DNA of 64,000 bases from Streptomyces sp. NBC_01707 (GCF_041438805.1 NZ_CP109190.1:6572001-6636000); one strand, 5' to 3'. Positions 1 through 10,918 are shown, counted from the first letter of the stretch. The notes: generated by a model not told the origin, from the letters alone. Numbers and translations: made by a program.

Positions 1-1
1 C

Positions 2-274
2 GTGATCGTGTCCAACAACGCGGCCAACCAGTCGGCGGAGCTCAGCGGCCGAGGTGTGATCACTGTCGTGCCGGTGACGTCGAACATCGCGCGTGTTCTC
101 ACGTTCCAGGTCCTTCTCAGGGCTGACGAGAGCCGTCTGCTGAAGGACTCGAAGGTCCAGTGCGAGCAGGTCCGGGCGGTCTCTCCGGACCGTGTGCTGA
201 AACGGATCGGCACCGTCCCGCGCCCGCGCATGGCCGAGATCGACGCCGCCCTGCGACGTCACCTCGCCCTCTGA
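2..274 (+). CDS. PemK/MazF-family toxin, C-terminal part
   Basis: The frame is open from the first base of the window, so the true start lies upstream. The visible 90 residues begin with a VIVSNNAAN stretch followed by GRGVITVVPVTSN, the pattern of PemK/MazF growth inhibitors: the P-x-V-I-V-S-N strand and the conserved T/S-N loop of this mRNA-interferase fold. The family cleaves cellular mRNA at short motifs and is neutralised by a small antitoxin encoded just upstream, which would be outside the window. The C-terminal helix looks complete. Family assignment is from motif recognition; activity is inferred. Confidence 0.75.
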   Translation: MIVSNNAANQSAELSGRGVITVVPVTSNIARVLTFQVLLRADESRLLKDSKVQCEQVRAVSPDRVLKRIGTVPRPRMAEIDAALRRHLAL

Positions 275-313
275 CACATGCGGACGCCGGAGCCCGCACA
301 CGCTCCCCGGTGA

Positions 314-360
314 CATGCGAGAGGGCGGCCACCGAGCACCGGTGGCCGCCCTCTCGCATG
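314..360. terminator. Bidirectional terminator, 21-bp perfect stem
   Basis: A perfect 21-bp inverted repeat (314-334 with 340-360) encloses a 5-nt loop. It lies between the convergent MazF-like gene and asd, so it can stop transcription from both sides. Confidence 0.85.
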
Positions 361-371
361 CTTCGTGGGTG

Positions 372-1562
<1,191 letters not shown>

Positions 1563-1585
1563 TTACCGACAACGCATCCGGGTCG

Positions 1586-4500
1586 TTACGGCGTGACCTT
1601 CTCGATCACGACGCTGCCGGTGCCCGCCGCGGTGCCGCGGCTGTTCACCAGCTGCACCTCGCCGAAGAACTGGCGTCCCTCGGGAGCCGCACCGCCGACC
1701 ACGACGTCCGCGCCGACCTGCGCCGAAGCGCCGCTGGCCAGGTTCACGGCCTTCGACTCGTCGACCTTGAGCGTGCCGAGCGACGGGGAGTAGTACACGT
1801 CACGGTAGTCGTACGTGGTGGTCCCGGCCGGAACCGAGTAGCCGTCCACGACGATCGTGTACGTGCCGGCGGCGGGGGCGGCCAGGCTGACCGACTCCTC
1901 CGCACCCGCGCTCGTGGACGAACCGACCTCGGTGCCGTCCGCGTCGAGCACGTACAGGTCGATGTCGGCGTTGGCGTCCGAGGTGCCGCCGACGGCGACG
2001 TCCAGCTTCTCGACGCCCTCACCGATGGTGACCGTGGTGACCTGCTGGTCACCCGTCTTGATCGACGGCGTGTCGACCTTGGCCGAGCCCAGCGAGCCGC
2101 CCTTGAGCTTGCCCTCCAGGTCGCCCGCGGAGTTGGTGACGGTCCAGTTCACCGCGGTCGGCGTGCCGACCTTCGCCTCGGGCAGCGTCTGCACGGCCGG
2201 GTCGAAGGACGCGCCGAGCAGGCTGACATCCAGCTTGAACGGGTTGTCCAGCAGCGGCGACGTACGCCGTGCCTCGACCTCGATCTCCCAGACACCGGCC
2301 TGCGGGTCGGTGTACGAGCGCACGTCGGGGCGGCAGGTGTTGGTCGGGTTGTCGTAGTTCGGGTAGCAGAACGGCGTACCGCTGTCCTCCATCGCCACCC
2401 CGTACGGGTGGATGGAGATGAAGCGGGTCTGGCTGCCCGAGCGCAGCGCGCTCATCGCGACCTCGAGGGTCTTGGCGCCCTCCGGCACGTTCACGAAGTA
2501 CGACGTGGTGCCGTTGCGCTGCACCGAGCCGGACGCGGCGAACGCGTAGGCGGGCTTCACCAGGTCCTTGGCGACGACGACGGTGGCGAGGATCTGCTGG
2601 TCCACACCGGAGGTCTTCGCATCATCGACCTGCAGGATCGCGCTGTGCACGCCCGCGCTGCCCGGCTTCGCCTGGACCTTGACGGTCACCGGCTTGCCCA
2701 GCGGCAGCGAGACGGTGCTGCTGCCGGTCAGTGCGAAGGTGCCGTCGTTGTTCTTCCAGGACAGCTTGTGCGCGACGGCCTTGTCCGGGCCCGTGGTGCG
2801 GGTGACCGTGACGTCGTACGACTTCTTCTGGCCGGCCTTCAGGCCGCCCTCGCGGTCGTACAGACCGGTGCCGAAGCCGGGGGTCTTCAGCGCGAAGTCG
2901 ATCGCCGTGTCGACCGGGGCCTTCACGGAGTACTCGTGCGCCGGGGAACCCTGCTTCTCGATCTGCTTCCAGGCGCCCACGATGTTGATCAGGCCGGAAC
3001 CCTGGGCGTGCGCGGGCACACCCTGGATGTGGGTCGCGGTGCTGGTCAGCGCGGTACGCAGGTCGGCCGGGGGCAGCTCGATGTGCTTCTGCTTCGCGGC
3101 GGACAGCAGCAGAGCGGTCGCACCGGCGGCCTGCGGCGAGGACATCGAGGTGCCCTGCAGCATGGAGTATCCGGCCGGCAGCGAGTAGCCCGCCTCCTTG
3201 ACCGGGCCGCCGGGCAGCCAGGTCTGGGTGGTGTTGATGGAGGCGCCGGGCGCGGTCAGGATCGGGGCGAAGCCGCCGTCCTCACGCGGACCACGGGACG
3301 AGAACGGCAGCATGTCGTACTTCTTGGTGACATTGGAGCCGTAGTTGGCCGCCCAGGTCTCCTTGGAGATGGACGCGCCGACGGAGATGACGTGGTCGGC
3401 GAGGCCGGGGTCACCGATGGTGTTCACACCCGGGCCGTCGTTGCCGGCCGAGATGACCAGCTGGACGCCGTACGTGTCGATGAGCCGCTTGTACGTCGCG
3501 GCGCGGGCGTTGTTGCCGTCGTTGAGCGGCGGCAGGCCACCGATCGACATGTTGACGACATCGACACCGCGGTTGACGACGAGGTCGATCATGCCCTCGG
3601 TGAGCGCGATGTTGGTGCAGCCGCCGGACCAGGTGCAGGCGCGCGAGGAGACGATCTTCGCGCCGGGCGCGGCGCCGTTCATCTTGCCGCCGAAGAGCCC
3701 GTTGGCGGAGGTGATGCCGGCGACGTGGGTGCCGTGCTCGCTCTCGATGACACCGATGTTGACGTAGTCGGCCTTGTCGCCCGCCGCGTTGTACACGACG
3801 TCCTTGCGCGTCTCGACGACGAACGGGATGCGCTCGACGACCTGGGTCCGCGGGTCGTCCGTGCCGAAGTAGGAGACCTGGTACTTCTCCTTGTACGGCT
3901 TCATGACGGCGTCGTTGGAGAAGTTGGCGTCGTTGTTCAGGTCGACGCGCGTGGTACCGGCGACCGGGTCGTAGAGCACGGCCCAGGTGTCGGTGGTGTC
4001 GCCGTCCCGGTTCAGGTCCCCGGCCATGTCGCCGCCCTTGGTGGCGGCCTCGGAGAAGAGCTGGATCTTGTACGATCCGGCCGGCGCCGAGTAGGTGCGG
4101 CCACCGATCGTGAAGACGGGGCCGGTCACCGAGGCGGTCATCCGCAGCCAGGTACCGTCGCCGTCGCTGACCGGGTCGGTGGCCGTCACCCAGTCGACGA
4201 TCTTGCGCTCGCCGGTGCTGGTCTTCCGGAGCGCCGGGTGACCGAGGTCGACACCCGAGTCCAGGATGCCGATGGTCACGCCGCGGCCGTCGGCCTTCGG
4301 GTGCTGCTTGACGAAGTCGACCGCGCCCGTCTCGAAGGACGGGTTGTACGGGTTCTTCGCCGGCGTGTTCTTGCCGGGCGCCGGGTAGTCGCCCGTGGTC
4401 TTCGTCTTCGTCTTCGCCCCGGCGGCCCGGTCGCCCGTGGGCGTCGGGTCGTCGAGCATGATCTCCTGCTTGAGATCGATGCCGTGGACGGAGGTCAGCT

Positions 4501-4885
4501 TCGAGGCCGCCTTGATGGTGGCCTCGGCGGTCGCGGTCGGCACGGTCGCGCGTACGTAGCCGAGCTTGTCGTACGTACGACCCAGCACGGACCCCTTCAC
4601 GGCGTCCAGCTGCGCGGCGACCTGTTCGGTCGCACCGGGCGCGGTGGCGACCATCATGGTGACGTTCTTCTCGCCCTTGGCCTTCGCCTTGGTCAGGAGG
4701 TCGGCGTCGGCCGTACCGAGCTTGTCGCTGGTGGCGGCCGCCTTCACGGGGGCATCGGCCGGGTCGTCGGCGGCGAAGACCGGGGCCGCGCCGGAGGCGG
4801 CCAGTGCGGCCACCAGACCGGCGGCGGCCGCGACTCGGGCCACGCGTCTCGCCCCGGATATGGAGCTGGGGGATTCGGAGGTCAT
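1586..4885 (-). CDS. Secreted S8-family (subtilisin-like) serine peptidase
   Basis: A 1,099-residue extracellular protease. The N-terminus has arginines, a hydrophobic alanine-rich core and an APVFAAD cleavage region: a signal peptide. An inhibitor-like propeptide follows, then the S8 domain with the catalytic triad D209 (GILDSG), H384 (HGTHVAG) and S580 (GTSMSSP), and the oxyanion asparagine in SAGNDGPG. About 170 residues are inserted between Asp and His, typical of the large multidomain actinobacterial subtilases. The C-terminal half contains beta-sandwich-like segments, including a pre-peptidase C-like stretch (DADIDLYVLD-type). The second ATG is chosen because AGGG sits 6 nt before it; the first ATG has no room for a ribosome site. 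Confidence 0.9.
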   Translation of the reverse strand: MTSESPSSISGARRVARVAAAAGLVAALAASGAAPVFAADDPADAPVKAAATSDKLGTADADLLTKAKAKGEKNVTMMVATAPGATEQVAAQLDAVKGSVLGRTYDKLGYVRATVPTATAEATIKAASKLTSVHGIDLKQEIMLDDPTPTGDRAAGAKTKTKTTGDYPAPGKNTPAKNPYNPSFETGAVDFVKQHPKADGRGVTIGILDSGVDLGHPALRKTSTGERKIVDWVTATDPVSDGDGTWLRMTASVTGPVFTIGGRTYSAPAGSYKIQLFSEAATKGGDMAGDLNRDGDTTDTWAVLYDPVAGTTRVDLNNDANFSNDAVMKPYKEKYQVSYFGTDDPRTQVVERIPFVVETRKDVVYNAAGDKADYVNIGVIESEHGTHVAGITSANGLFGGKMNGAAPGAKIVSSRACTWSGGCTNIALTEGMIDLVVNRGVDVVNMSIGGLPPLNDGNNARAATYKRLIDTYGVQLVISAGNDGPGVNTIGDPGLADHVISVGASISKETWAANYGSNVTKKYDMLPFSSRGPREDGGFAPILTAPGASINTTQTWLPGGPVKEAGYSLPAGYSMLQGTSMSSPQAAGATALLLSAAKQKHIELPPADLRTALTSTATHIQGVPAHAQGSGLINIVGAWKQIEKQGSPAHEYSVKAPVDTAIDFALKTPGFGTGLYDREGGLKAGQKKSYDVTVTRTTGPDKAVAHKLSWKNNDGTFALTGSSTVSLPLGKPVTVKVQAKPGSAGVHSAILQVDDAKTSGVDQQILATVVVAKDLVKPAYAFAASGSVQRNGTTSYFVNVPEGAKTLEVAMSALRSGSQTRFISIHPYGVAMEDSGTPFCYPNYDNPTNTCRPDVRSYTDPQAGVWEIEVEARRTSPLLDNPFKLDVSLLGASFDPAVQTLPEAKVGTPTAVNWTVTNSAGDLEGKLKGGSLGSAKVDTPSIKTGDQQVTTVTIGEGVEKLDVAVGGTSDANADIDLYVLDADGTEVGSSTSAGAEESVSLAAPAAGTYTIVVDGYSVPAGTTTYDYRDVYYSPSLGTLKVDESKAVNLASGASAQVGADVVVGGAAPEGRQFFGEVQLVNSRGTAAGTGSVVIEKVTP

Positions 4886-5059
4886 CAGCATCCCTGTATG
4901 TGAAAGAGAAAGTCCGGAATTCGGTACCGGATGACCGCTCAGCCTTTCGCAAATGACCTGGGTTTGTGGAGGGTTGAGGGAGGCGAGATGCGGCCATGGC
5001 GTACTCCCGCCACTGGGGCTGATGCGTCATGAGGGACGAAAGGGTCGATAACTGCCTTG

Positions 5060-6112
5060 TCACCGGGGAAGAACGACCACATACGCGGCGGGTTCGCGGT
5101 CGGCCGCCGCCATCAGCGCGGTGCGCACCACGGTCGCCTGCTGCTCCGCCGCGACGCGCAGTTTCCTCGGCGCGACGTGGACGACGGTGACCCCGAGCCG
5201 TTCCAGATGCTCCCGCTCGGCGGCGCAGCCGTACCACTCGGCGTCGTGCCCCTCCTGGCGCCGGTCGCCGTCGAGCGTGCTGTGCAGGGGCGCCCTGCTG
5301 TCGAGTTCGACAGCGACGGCCTGGTCGGGCCAGTAGGCGTCCACCCCGCCGAGGTGCGGGCCGCCGGGCAGCCGCAGGTCCACATTCCAGAGCGGCTCCG
5401 GCAGGTCGTAGGTCCGCACCATGTCGTACAGCCGGCTCTCCGCCAGCGCCCGCCCCTCCGCGAGCAGCGAGTCGACGGCGTCCACGATGTGGGGCCGGTC
5501 CAGCAACTTGCTGCGGCTCAGCTCACGTACGACCGCTGCGGGTTCGCAGTGTCCGCCGCGGACCGCCTCGGTGAGCAGCAGCCGTACGGCTGCGGTGTCC
5601 CCGAGGCCGCTGACCGCATCCGCCAGTGCTCGTGCCACGGGGGCCACCGGCAGACCGGCGAGCTGCTCGGGGCTGGGCAGTTCGGTCGTCCGCACCACGC
5701 GCACGTACCGGACGGACCGCAGCCGCCGGTGGCGCGGTACCAGCACGTCGATCCGGCCGAGCGAACCCAACGGCGGTACGAGGGAGAACCCGTGGAGGGC
5801 GAGCGCGGCCGAGCCGGTGACCATGGCCTCGCCGTAGCCGGTGGTGCGCGCCGGGCCGCCCTGCGCGGGGACGGTGCGCCGCCGCCCGACGTACAGCAGG
5901 GCGGACCGCAGCCGCTCCTCGCCGGTGGGCGGCCCCGGGTGCAGCACGTACACGCCGGGCAGCGGCTGCTGCCACGGACCACCGGCCCGGCACTGCGCGG
6001 CAGCCCGTGCGGGGGAGACGCCGAGTGTCTTCAACTGCTCGACGGACAGCACGCGTTGCCGTTCGCCGACGGGGGGTCGGAAGTGGGGGGAGAGAGGGGT
6101 GTTCTGGGTCAT
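5060..6112 (-). CDS. AbiEi-antitoxin-like / DUF559-type nuclease-fold protein
   Basis: 350 residues in two parts. The N-terminal half (about 20-180) resembles the AbiEi-type antitoxin domain of actinobacteria: a winged-helix opening, a PLPGVYVLHPGPPT segment, and RxDVLVPRHRR. The C-terminal part looks like a PD-(D/E)XK/DUF559 (Vsr-like) nuclease fold: E225, GGVDAYW (D258) and VAVELD (E269, D271). No AbiEii nucleotidyltransferase toxin is next to it, so it is a solitary gene. Such proteins are common in Streptomyces and mostly uncharacterised; a defence or DNA-binding role is only inferred. It is separated by 170-260 nt from its neighbours on both sides. Confidence 0.6.
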   Translation of the reverse strand: MTQNTPLSPHFRPPVGERQRVLSVEQLKTLGVSPARAAAQCRAGGPWQQPLPGVYVLHPGPPTGEERLRSALLYVGRRRTVPAQGGPARTTGYGEAMVTGSAALALHGFSLVPPLGSLGRIDVLVPRHRRLRSVRYVRVVRTTELPSPEQLAGLPVAPVARALADAVSGLGDTAAVRLLLTEAVRGGHCEPAAVVRELSRSKLLDRPHIVDAVDSLLAEGRALAESRLYDMVRTYDLPEPLWNVDLRLPGGPHLGGVDAYWPDQAVAVELDSRAPLHSTLDGDRRQEGHDAEWYGCAAEREHLERLGVTVVHVAPRKLRVAAEQQATVVRTALMAAADREPAAYVVVLPR

Positions 6113-6297
6113 GCTCCGGGGTATGCCGCAGGCCGCGGTGCGGCTAACCCCTGTTACACGCCCGTCGACAATTCAGGACAACGCCGTCCTAAAGTACAGA
6201 CGTTCGACAACCGAAAAGGGCGATCCCGACGGGGATTGTGCGTCGCGTCGGCCCACGCGGGCCGCTGCGGCTCGCCTCGGCTGCTGCCGGCCCCGGC

Positions 6298-6329
6298 GCC
6301 GGACGGGCCGAAGATCAGGCCCGTCCGGC
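6298..6329 (-). terminator. Candidate terminator after pepN
   Basis: 12-bp perfect arms (6298-6309, 6318-6329) with an 8-nt loop lie about 40 nt beyond the pepN stop codon. The 3' side has no T-run, so this is a GC-rich actinobacterial type hairpin. Confidence 0.55.
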
Positions 6330-6370
6330 GATCGAGGGTGGCGCTGCCGCGCTCGCCCCGGGGCGCCCCG

Positions 6371-8992
6371 TCAGAGGCCGGCCCCGGCCCCCGCGTCACA
6401 CGCCTGCGCCCGCAACGCCCGCGCCAGATCGTCCCGCGCCTCCAGCACCAGCCGACGCAACGCCGGCGCCGCATCCGCATGCGCCTCCAGCCAGGCATCC
6501 GCCGCCGCCAGCGTCGCCGGATCGTCCTGCAGCGCCGGGAACAGACCCTTCACCACGGACATCCCGATCTGGATCGACCGCTCGGCCCACACCCGTTCGA
6601 TCGCATCGAAGTACCGGGCTGCGTAAGGCGCCAGCAACTCCCGCTGCGACGACTGCCCGAACCCCGCGATCGTCGCCTCGACCAGCGCGTTGGACAGCGC
6701 GTCCGACTCCACCACGGCCGCCCACGCCTGCGCCTTGACCGCCGCCGACGGCCGCGACGCCAGGCACCGCACCTGGTGCCGCTTGCCGGACGCCGTGTCG
6801 TCCCGGGCCAGTTCGGCATCGATCACCGACTCGTCGGCGACCCCGTGCGCGGCCAGCGCGGACACGAACGCCCACCGCAGCTCCTGGTCGACCTCCAGCC
6901 CGTCGATCCGTGCGGACTCCCCCAGCAGTGAGGACAGCAGCTGGAAGTCCGATTCCGAGTCCGCGACCGACGCGAAGAACCGCGCCCACGCCAGCTGGTG
7001 CTCGCTCCCCGGGTCGGCGATCCGCAGCTCCCGCAGCGCACCCTCGGCCAGCGCCCGTCCGCCCTCCTCACGCCACCCCGGGGCGGCGTAGTGGACGAGC
7101 GCGGTCCGGGTCCAGGCATGCAGCATCTGCAGGACGCCGATATCGGACTCCTGGCCGGAGAAGGCCAGCACGAGCGAGATGAAGTCCTGGGCCGGCATCA
7201 GCCCGTCCCGCGTCAGGTTCCACAGCGCGGACCAGCACAGCGCCCGGGCCAGCGGGTCGGTGATGTCCCCGAGGTGCGCGCGCAGGGTGGCGAGGGACGC
7301 CTCGTCGAAGCGGACCTTGCAGTACGTGAGGTCGTCGTCGTTGACGAGGATCAGCTCGGGCCTCTCGACGCCGGCCAGCGCGGCGACCACCGTGCGCGGT
7401 CCCGCCACATCCACCTCGGCGCGCGCGTACCGCACCAGGTCGCCGCGGGTCGTGCGGCGGTACAGGCCGACCGCGACCCGGTGCGGCCGCAGCTCGGGGT
7501 GCGAGTCGGCTGCCTCCTGGAGGACCGCCAGCTCGGTGATCCGGTCCGCCGCGCCGTACGTCACCACCGGCGTCAGCGAGTTGACGCCGGCGGTCTGCAG
7601 CCACGACCGCGACCAGGTGACCATGTCCCGCCCGGACGTCTCGGCCAGCACCGACAGCAGGTCGCCCAGCTGCGTGTTGCCGTACGCATGCTTCTTGAAG
7701 TAGCGCCGGGCCCCCTCCAGGAACGCGTCCCGTCCCGCGTACGCCACCAGCTGCTTCAGCACCGACGCACCCTTGGCGTACGTGATGCCGTCGAAGTTCA
7801 GCTTGGCGTCCTCCAGGTCACGGATGTCGGCCGTGATCGGGTGCGTGGACGGCAGCTGGTCGGCGCGGTACGCCCAGGACTTCCGGTTGTTGGCGAAGGT
7901 GATCCAGCCGTCCTTGAAGCGGGTCGACTCCACCATGGCGAAGACGCCCATGAAGTCGGCGAACGACTCCTTCAGCCACAGGTCGTCCCACCACTGCATG
8001 GTGACGAGGTCGCCGAACCACATGTGCGCCATCTCGTGCAGGATGACGTTGGCACGGCTCTCGTACGACGCCTGCGTGACCTTGCCGCGGAAGATGTACT
8101 CCTCGCGGAACGTGACACAGCCCGGGTTCTCCATCGCGCCGAGGTTGTACTCGGGGACGAACGCCTGGTCGTACTTCCCGAACGGGTACGGGTAGTCGAA
8201 GTTGTCGTGGAAGAAGTCCAGGCCCTGCTTGGTGACGAGGAAGATGTCGTCCGCGTCGAAGTGCCGGGCGAGCCCCTTGCGGCAGAGCGCGCCGAGCGGG
8301 ATGTCCAGCGTCGTGCCGTCGTCGAAGGTACGGCTGTACGAGTCGGTCACATGGTGGTACGGACCGGCGACGACCGCCGTGATGTACGTCGAGATCGGCT
8401 TCGTCTCGGCGAACCGCCAGACCCCGCCGTCCCGGGACTCCTCGGCCCCGTTGCTCCAGACCGTCCACCCCTCGGGTGCCGTCACCTCGAAGCGGAAAGG
8501 GGCCTTCAGGTCGGGCTGCTCGAAGTTCGCGAAGACGCGCCGCGCGTCGGCCGGCTCGTACTGCGTGTAGAGGTAGACCTCGCCGTCCTCCGGGTCGACG
8601 AACCGGTGCATGCCCTCGCCGGTCCGGCTGTACGCGCACTGCGCGTCGACCACCAGGACGTTCTCGCCCTCCGGCAGACCGTCCAGCGCCACCCGCGTCC
8701 CGTCGAAGACGGCGGCGGGGTCGAGTGCCTGCCCGTTCAGGGTCACCGAGGTCACGCTCGGCGCCAGCAGATCCGCGAACGTCGACGCCCCCGCTCGCGC
8801 GGAGCGGAACCGGATCGTGGTCACCGAGCGGAAGGTCCGGGGATCGACGGCCGGCCGGTCCCCGCCGTCCCAGCCGCCGCTGTCGGGATCGCCGATCGCG
8901 GACCGCAGGTCGAGCACGACGTCGTATCCGTCGACGGTCAGCAGCTCGGCCCGCTCGTGGGCTTCGTCGCGGGACAGGTTTTGACCGGGCAC
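6371..8992 (-). CDS. pepN: Aminopeptidase N (M1 family)
   Basis: Zinc aminopeptidase that removes N-terminal residues from peptides in the cytoplasm. The 873-residue protein shows the M1 exopeptidase motif GAMENPG (about 285-291) and the zinc motif HEMAHMWFG with H319 and H323, and the third ligand E342 in WLKESFADF. The length and the long helical ERAP1-like C-terminal domain match actinobacterial PepN. The start is a GTG at 8992, with AAAGGAG 7 nt upstream; the longer reading frame to 9037 lacks a ribosome site. It is divergent from the DsbA-like gene, sharing about 130 nt of upstream DNA. Confidence 0.95.
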   Translation of the reverse strand: MPGQNLSRDEAHERAELLTVDGYDVVLDLRSAIGDPDSGGWDGGDRPAVDPRTFRSVTTIRFRSARAGASTFADLLAPSVTSVTLNGQALDPAAVFDGTRVALDGLPEGENVLVVDAQCAYSRTGEGMHRFVDPEDGEVYLYTQYEPADARRVFANFEQPDLKAPFRFEVTAPEGWTVWSNGAEESRDGGVWRFAETKPISTYITAVVAGPYHHVTDSYSRTFDDGTTLDIPLGALCRKGLARHFDADDIFLVTKQGLDFFHDNFDYPYPFGKYDQAFVPEYNLGAMENPGCVTFREEYIFRGKVTQASYESRANVILHEMAHMWFGDLVTMQWWDDLWLKESFADFMGVFAMVESTRFKDGWITFANNRKSWAYRADQLPSTHPITADIRDLEDAKLNFDGITYAKGASVLKQLVAYAGRDAFLEGARRYFKKHAYGNTQLGDLLSVLAETSGRDMVTWSRSWLQTAGVNSLTPVVTYGAADRITELAVLQEAADSHPELRPHRVAVGLYRRTTRGDLVRYARAEVDVAGPRTVVAALAGVERPELILVNDDDLTYCKVRFDEASLATLRAHLGDITDPLARALCWSALWNLTRDGLMPAQDFISLVLAFSGQESDIGVLQMLHAWTRTALVHYAAPGWREEGGRALAEGALRELRIADPGSEHQLAWARFFASVADSESDFQLLSSLLGESARIDGLEVDQELRWAFVSALAAHGVADESVIDAELARDDTASGKRHQVRCLASRPSAAVKAQAWAAVVESDALSNALVEATIAGFGQSSQRELLAPYAARYFDAIERVWAERSIQIGMSVVKGLFPALQDDPATLAAADAWLEAHADAAPALRRLVLEARDDLARALRAQACDAGAGAGL

Positions 8993-9123
8993 TGGTGCAC
9001 TCCTTTGTGTCACGTTCGAACAGTTTGATCCTCCCATGTGCGTCCCGGCCCGGGCGCGCGGGAATGGCAGGGCCGTTCGGCGGTGTTCTCGCGCACAGGT
9101 GCGATCGCCTCTTGAGGAGAGAC

Positions 9124-9774
9124 ATGTCTGAGAACGCCACGGTGAACGGCAAGACGCCCGCCGATTTCTGGTTCGACCCGCTCTGTCCCTGGGCGTGGAT
9201 GACCTCCCGCTGGATGCTGGAGGTGGAGAAGGTCCGCGACGTCGAGGTCCGCTGGCATGTGATGAGCCTTGCCGTCCTCAACGAGAACAGGCTCGACGAG
9301 CTGCCCGACGAGTACCGCGACATGCTCGAGACCAAGGCCTGGGGCCCGGTCCGCGTCGTCGTCGCCGCCCAGCAGAAGCACGGTGACGACATCGTCGGCC
9401 CCCTGTACACCGCGCTGGGCACCCGCTTCCACAACCAGGGCGAGGGCCCCACCCGTGAGGCGATCGTGGCGGCGCTCGAAGACGTCGGTCTGCCGGCCGA
9501 ACTCGCGGAGTACGCCGACTCGGACACGTACGACGCGGAGCTGCGCGCCTCCCACCAGGAGGGCATCGACAAGGTCGGCCAGGACGTCGGCACGCCGGTC
9601 ATCGCCGTGCCGGGCTCCGACGGCGAGCAGATCGCCTTCTTCGGCCCGGTCGTCACCCCCGCCCCGAAGGGCGAGGCGGCGGCGAAGCTGTGGGACGGCA
9701 CGCTGCTGGTGGCGTCGATCCCCGGCTTCTACGAGATCAAGCGGACCCGGACGCAGGGCCCGATCTTCGACTGA
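9124..9774 (+). CDS. DsbA-fold oxidoreductase, mycothiol-dependent nitroreductase (Rv2466c) family
   Basis: 216-residue thioredoxin-fold protein of the DsbA/FrnE type. FWFDPLCPWAW near the N-terminus matches the Rv2466c family, which in mycobacteria uses mycothiol and can reduce nitro compounds. The active site here reads C21-P-W-A, so the second cysteine of a CPWC motif is missing; a monothiol mechanism relying on mycothiol is the likely reading. The ATG at 9124 follows GAGGAGAG. The gene stands alone, divergent from pepN and closed by a hairpin. The cis-proline region (VGTPVIAVPG, about 155-165) is present. Confidence 0.8.
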   Translation: MSENATVNGKTPADFWFDPLCPWAWMTSRWMLEVEKVRDVEVRWHVMSLAVLNENRLDELPDEYRDMLETKAWGPVRVVVAAQQKHGDDIVGPLYTALGTRFHNQGEGPTREAIVAALEDVGLPAELAEYADSDTYDAELRASHQEGIDKVGQDVGTPVIAVPGSDGEQIAFFGPVVTPAPKGEAAAKLWDGTLLVASIPGFYEIKRTRTQGPIFD

Positions 9775-9784
9775 CGTACCCACC

Positions 9785-9819
9785 GGTGCGGGTTCCGGCC
9801 ACCGTCCGGAACCCGCACC
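9785..9819 (+). terminator. Terminator hairpin
   Basis: 14-bp arms (9785-9798, 9806-9819) with a 7-nt loop, 10 nt after the stop codon of the DsbA-like gene. The following 249 nt up to 10068 show no supportable gene. Confidence 0.8.
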
Positions 9820-10068
9820 CTGGTGCGTCAGGCGTACAGCTGGGCGGGCTTCGGCAGCCGCCCGGCCCACCCGTCGCAGCATCCGGACGGGTCAGGCAAT
9901 CAGCTCCGCAGGGTCAACAACCGGGCGGTTCGGCGGAGTTCCTGGCGGTCCGCCCATGTTGCGACTGCCTCGGCGGCCGGTGGCGGAGGGGCTTCCGGGC
10001 TGCGCTGTCCGGCGGGCCACGCCGTGGCGCTCGATCCCGAGGCCCGCGAAGTTCGCCGCGCAGCGGTC

Positions 10069-10887
10069 TCACCGGAAGGACCCGGCGGCGTGTGCTGCCC
10101 AGTCGGCGAAGGTGCGCGGCGCGCGGCCGAGGATCTGCTCGACGTCGGGGCTGACCTTCTGCTCCGCCGCCAGCGGCTCGCCGAGGATGCCGAGCGTGCC
10201 CTCCACCACCGGCGCGGGCATGAACTGCAACATCTGCGCGCGGGCCTCCTCGCGGGTCTGCTCGACGAACCGCACCGCAGTGCCCAGCGCGTCGCCGATC
10301 GCCTCGGCCCGTTCCCGCTGGGTGACCGCCGCGGGACCGGTCAGTTCGTACGTACGGCCCGCGTGTCCGGCCTCGCGCAGGACCACGGCCGCGACCTCGG
10401 CGACATCCGCCGGGTCGACGGTGGGCAGCCCGACGTCGCCGAAGGGTGCGGCGACTGTGCGCTGCGTACGGATCGACTCGGCCCACGCGAAGGTGTTGGA
10501 GTTCAGGCCGCCGGACCGTAGGACCGTCCATGCGAGGCCCGGCCGGCGGACGGCGTCCTCGAACGCCCCCGGGTGACGGTAGGCCTCCGGCCGTGTCCCG
10601 ACGCCCAGGGAGGAGAGCACGACGACGCGCCGCACCCCGCCGGCCTCTGCGATGTCGAGGATGCCCTGCGGGTCGTCGCCCGCGACGAGCAGGAACAGTG
10701 CGTCGGCGCCGTCCAGTGCGGTGCGCAGGCTCTCCGGATCGGCGAGATCGGCCCGCTGGTGTCGTACGCCGTCGGGCAGGTCCGCCGGAGGCCGCCGGGA
10801 GACGGCCGTCACCTGCTCACCGGCCGAGGCGAGGATCCGTACGAGTTCCCGTCCGACGTTTCCGGTCGCTCCCGTTACAACGATCAT
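10069..10887 (-). CDS. NAD(P)-binding NmrA-like atypical short-chain reductase
   Basis: 272 residues with a Rossmann entry VVTGATGNVG at residues 3-12 and the overall layout of the NmrA/SDR-a5 group (quinone-reductase-like or redox-sensing proteins). A catalytic Tyr-x-x-x-Lys is not evident, consistent with this atypical group. It is transcribed away from the TetR regulator gene, and the 79-bp gap between them holds two related operator-like sequences. The most economical reading is that the TetR protein represses this gene in response to a small molecule that the enzyme handles. Confidence 0.8.
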   Translation of the reverse strand: MIVVTGATGNVGRELVRILASAGEQVTAVSRRPPADLPDGVRHQRADLADPESLRTALDGADALFLLVAGDDPQGILDIAEAGGVRRVVVLSSLGVGTRPEAYRHPGAFEDAVRRPGLAWTVLRSGGLNSNTFAWAESIRTQRTVAAPFGDVGLPTVDPADVAEVAAVVLREAGHAGRTYELTGPAAVTQRERAEAIGDALGTAVRFVEQTREEARAQMLQFMPAPVVEGTLGILGEPLAAEQKVSPDVEQILGRAPRTFADWAAHAAGSFR

Positions 10888-10906
10888 GAGGTTCCCCGAG
10901 TTAGTT

Positions 10907-10918
10907 AGTTGACTGACT
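10907..10918. promoter_or_regulatory. Operator-like half-palindrome (site 1)
   Basis: AGTTGACTGACT resembles site 2 (AGTCAGGTGACT) in inverted-repeat layout: AGTYR-NN-TGACT. It lies 20 nt before the NmrA-like start codon, where bound repressor would block that promoter. Confidence 0.5.
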
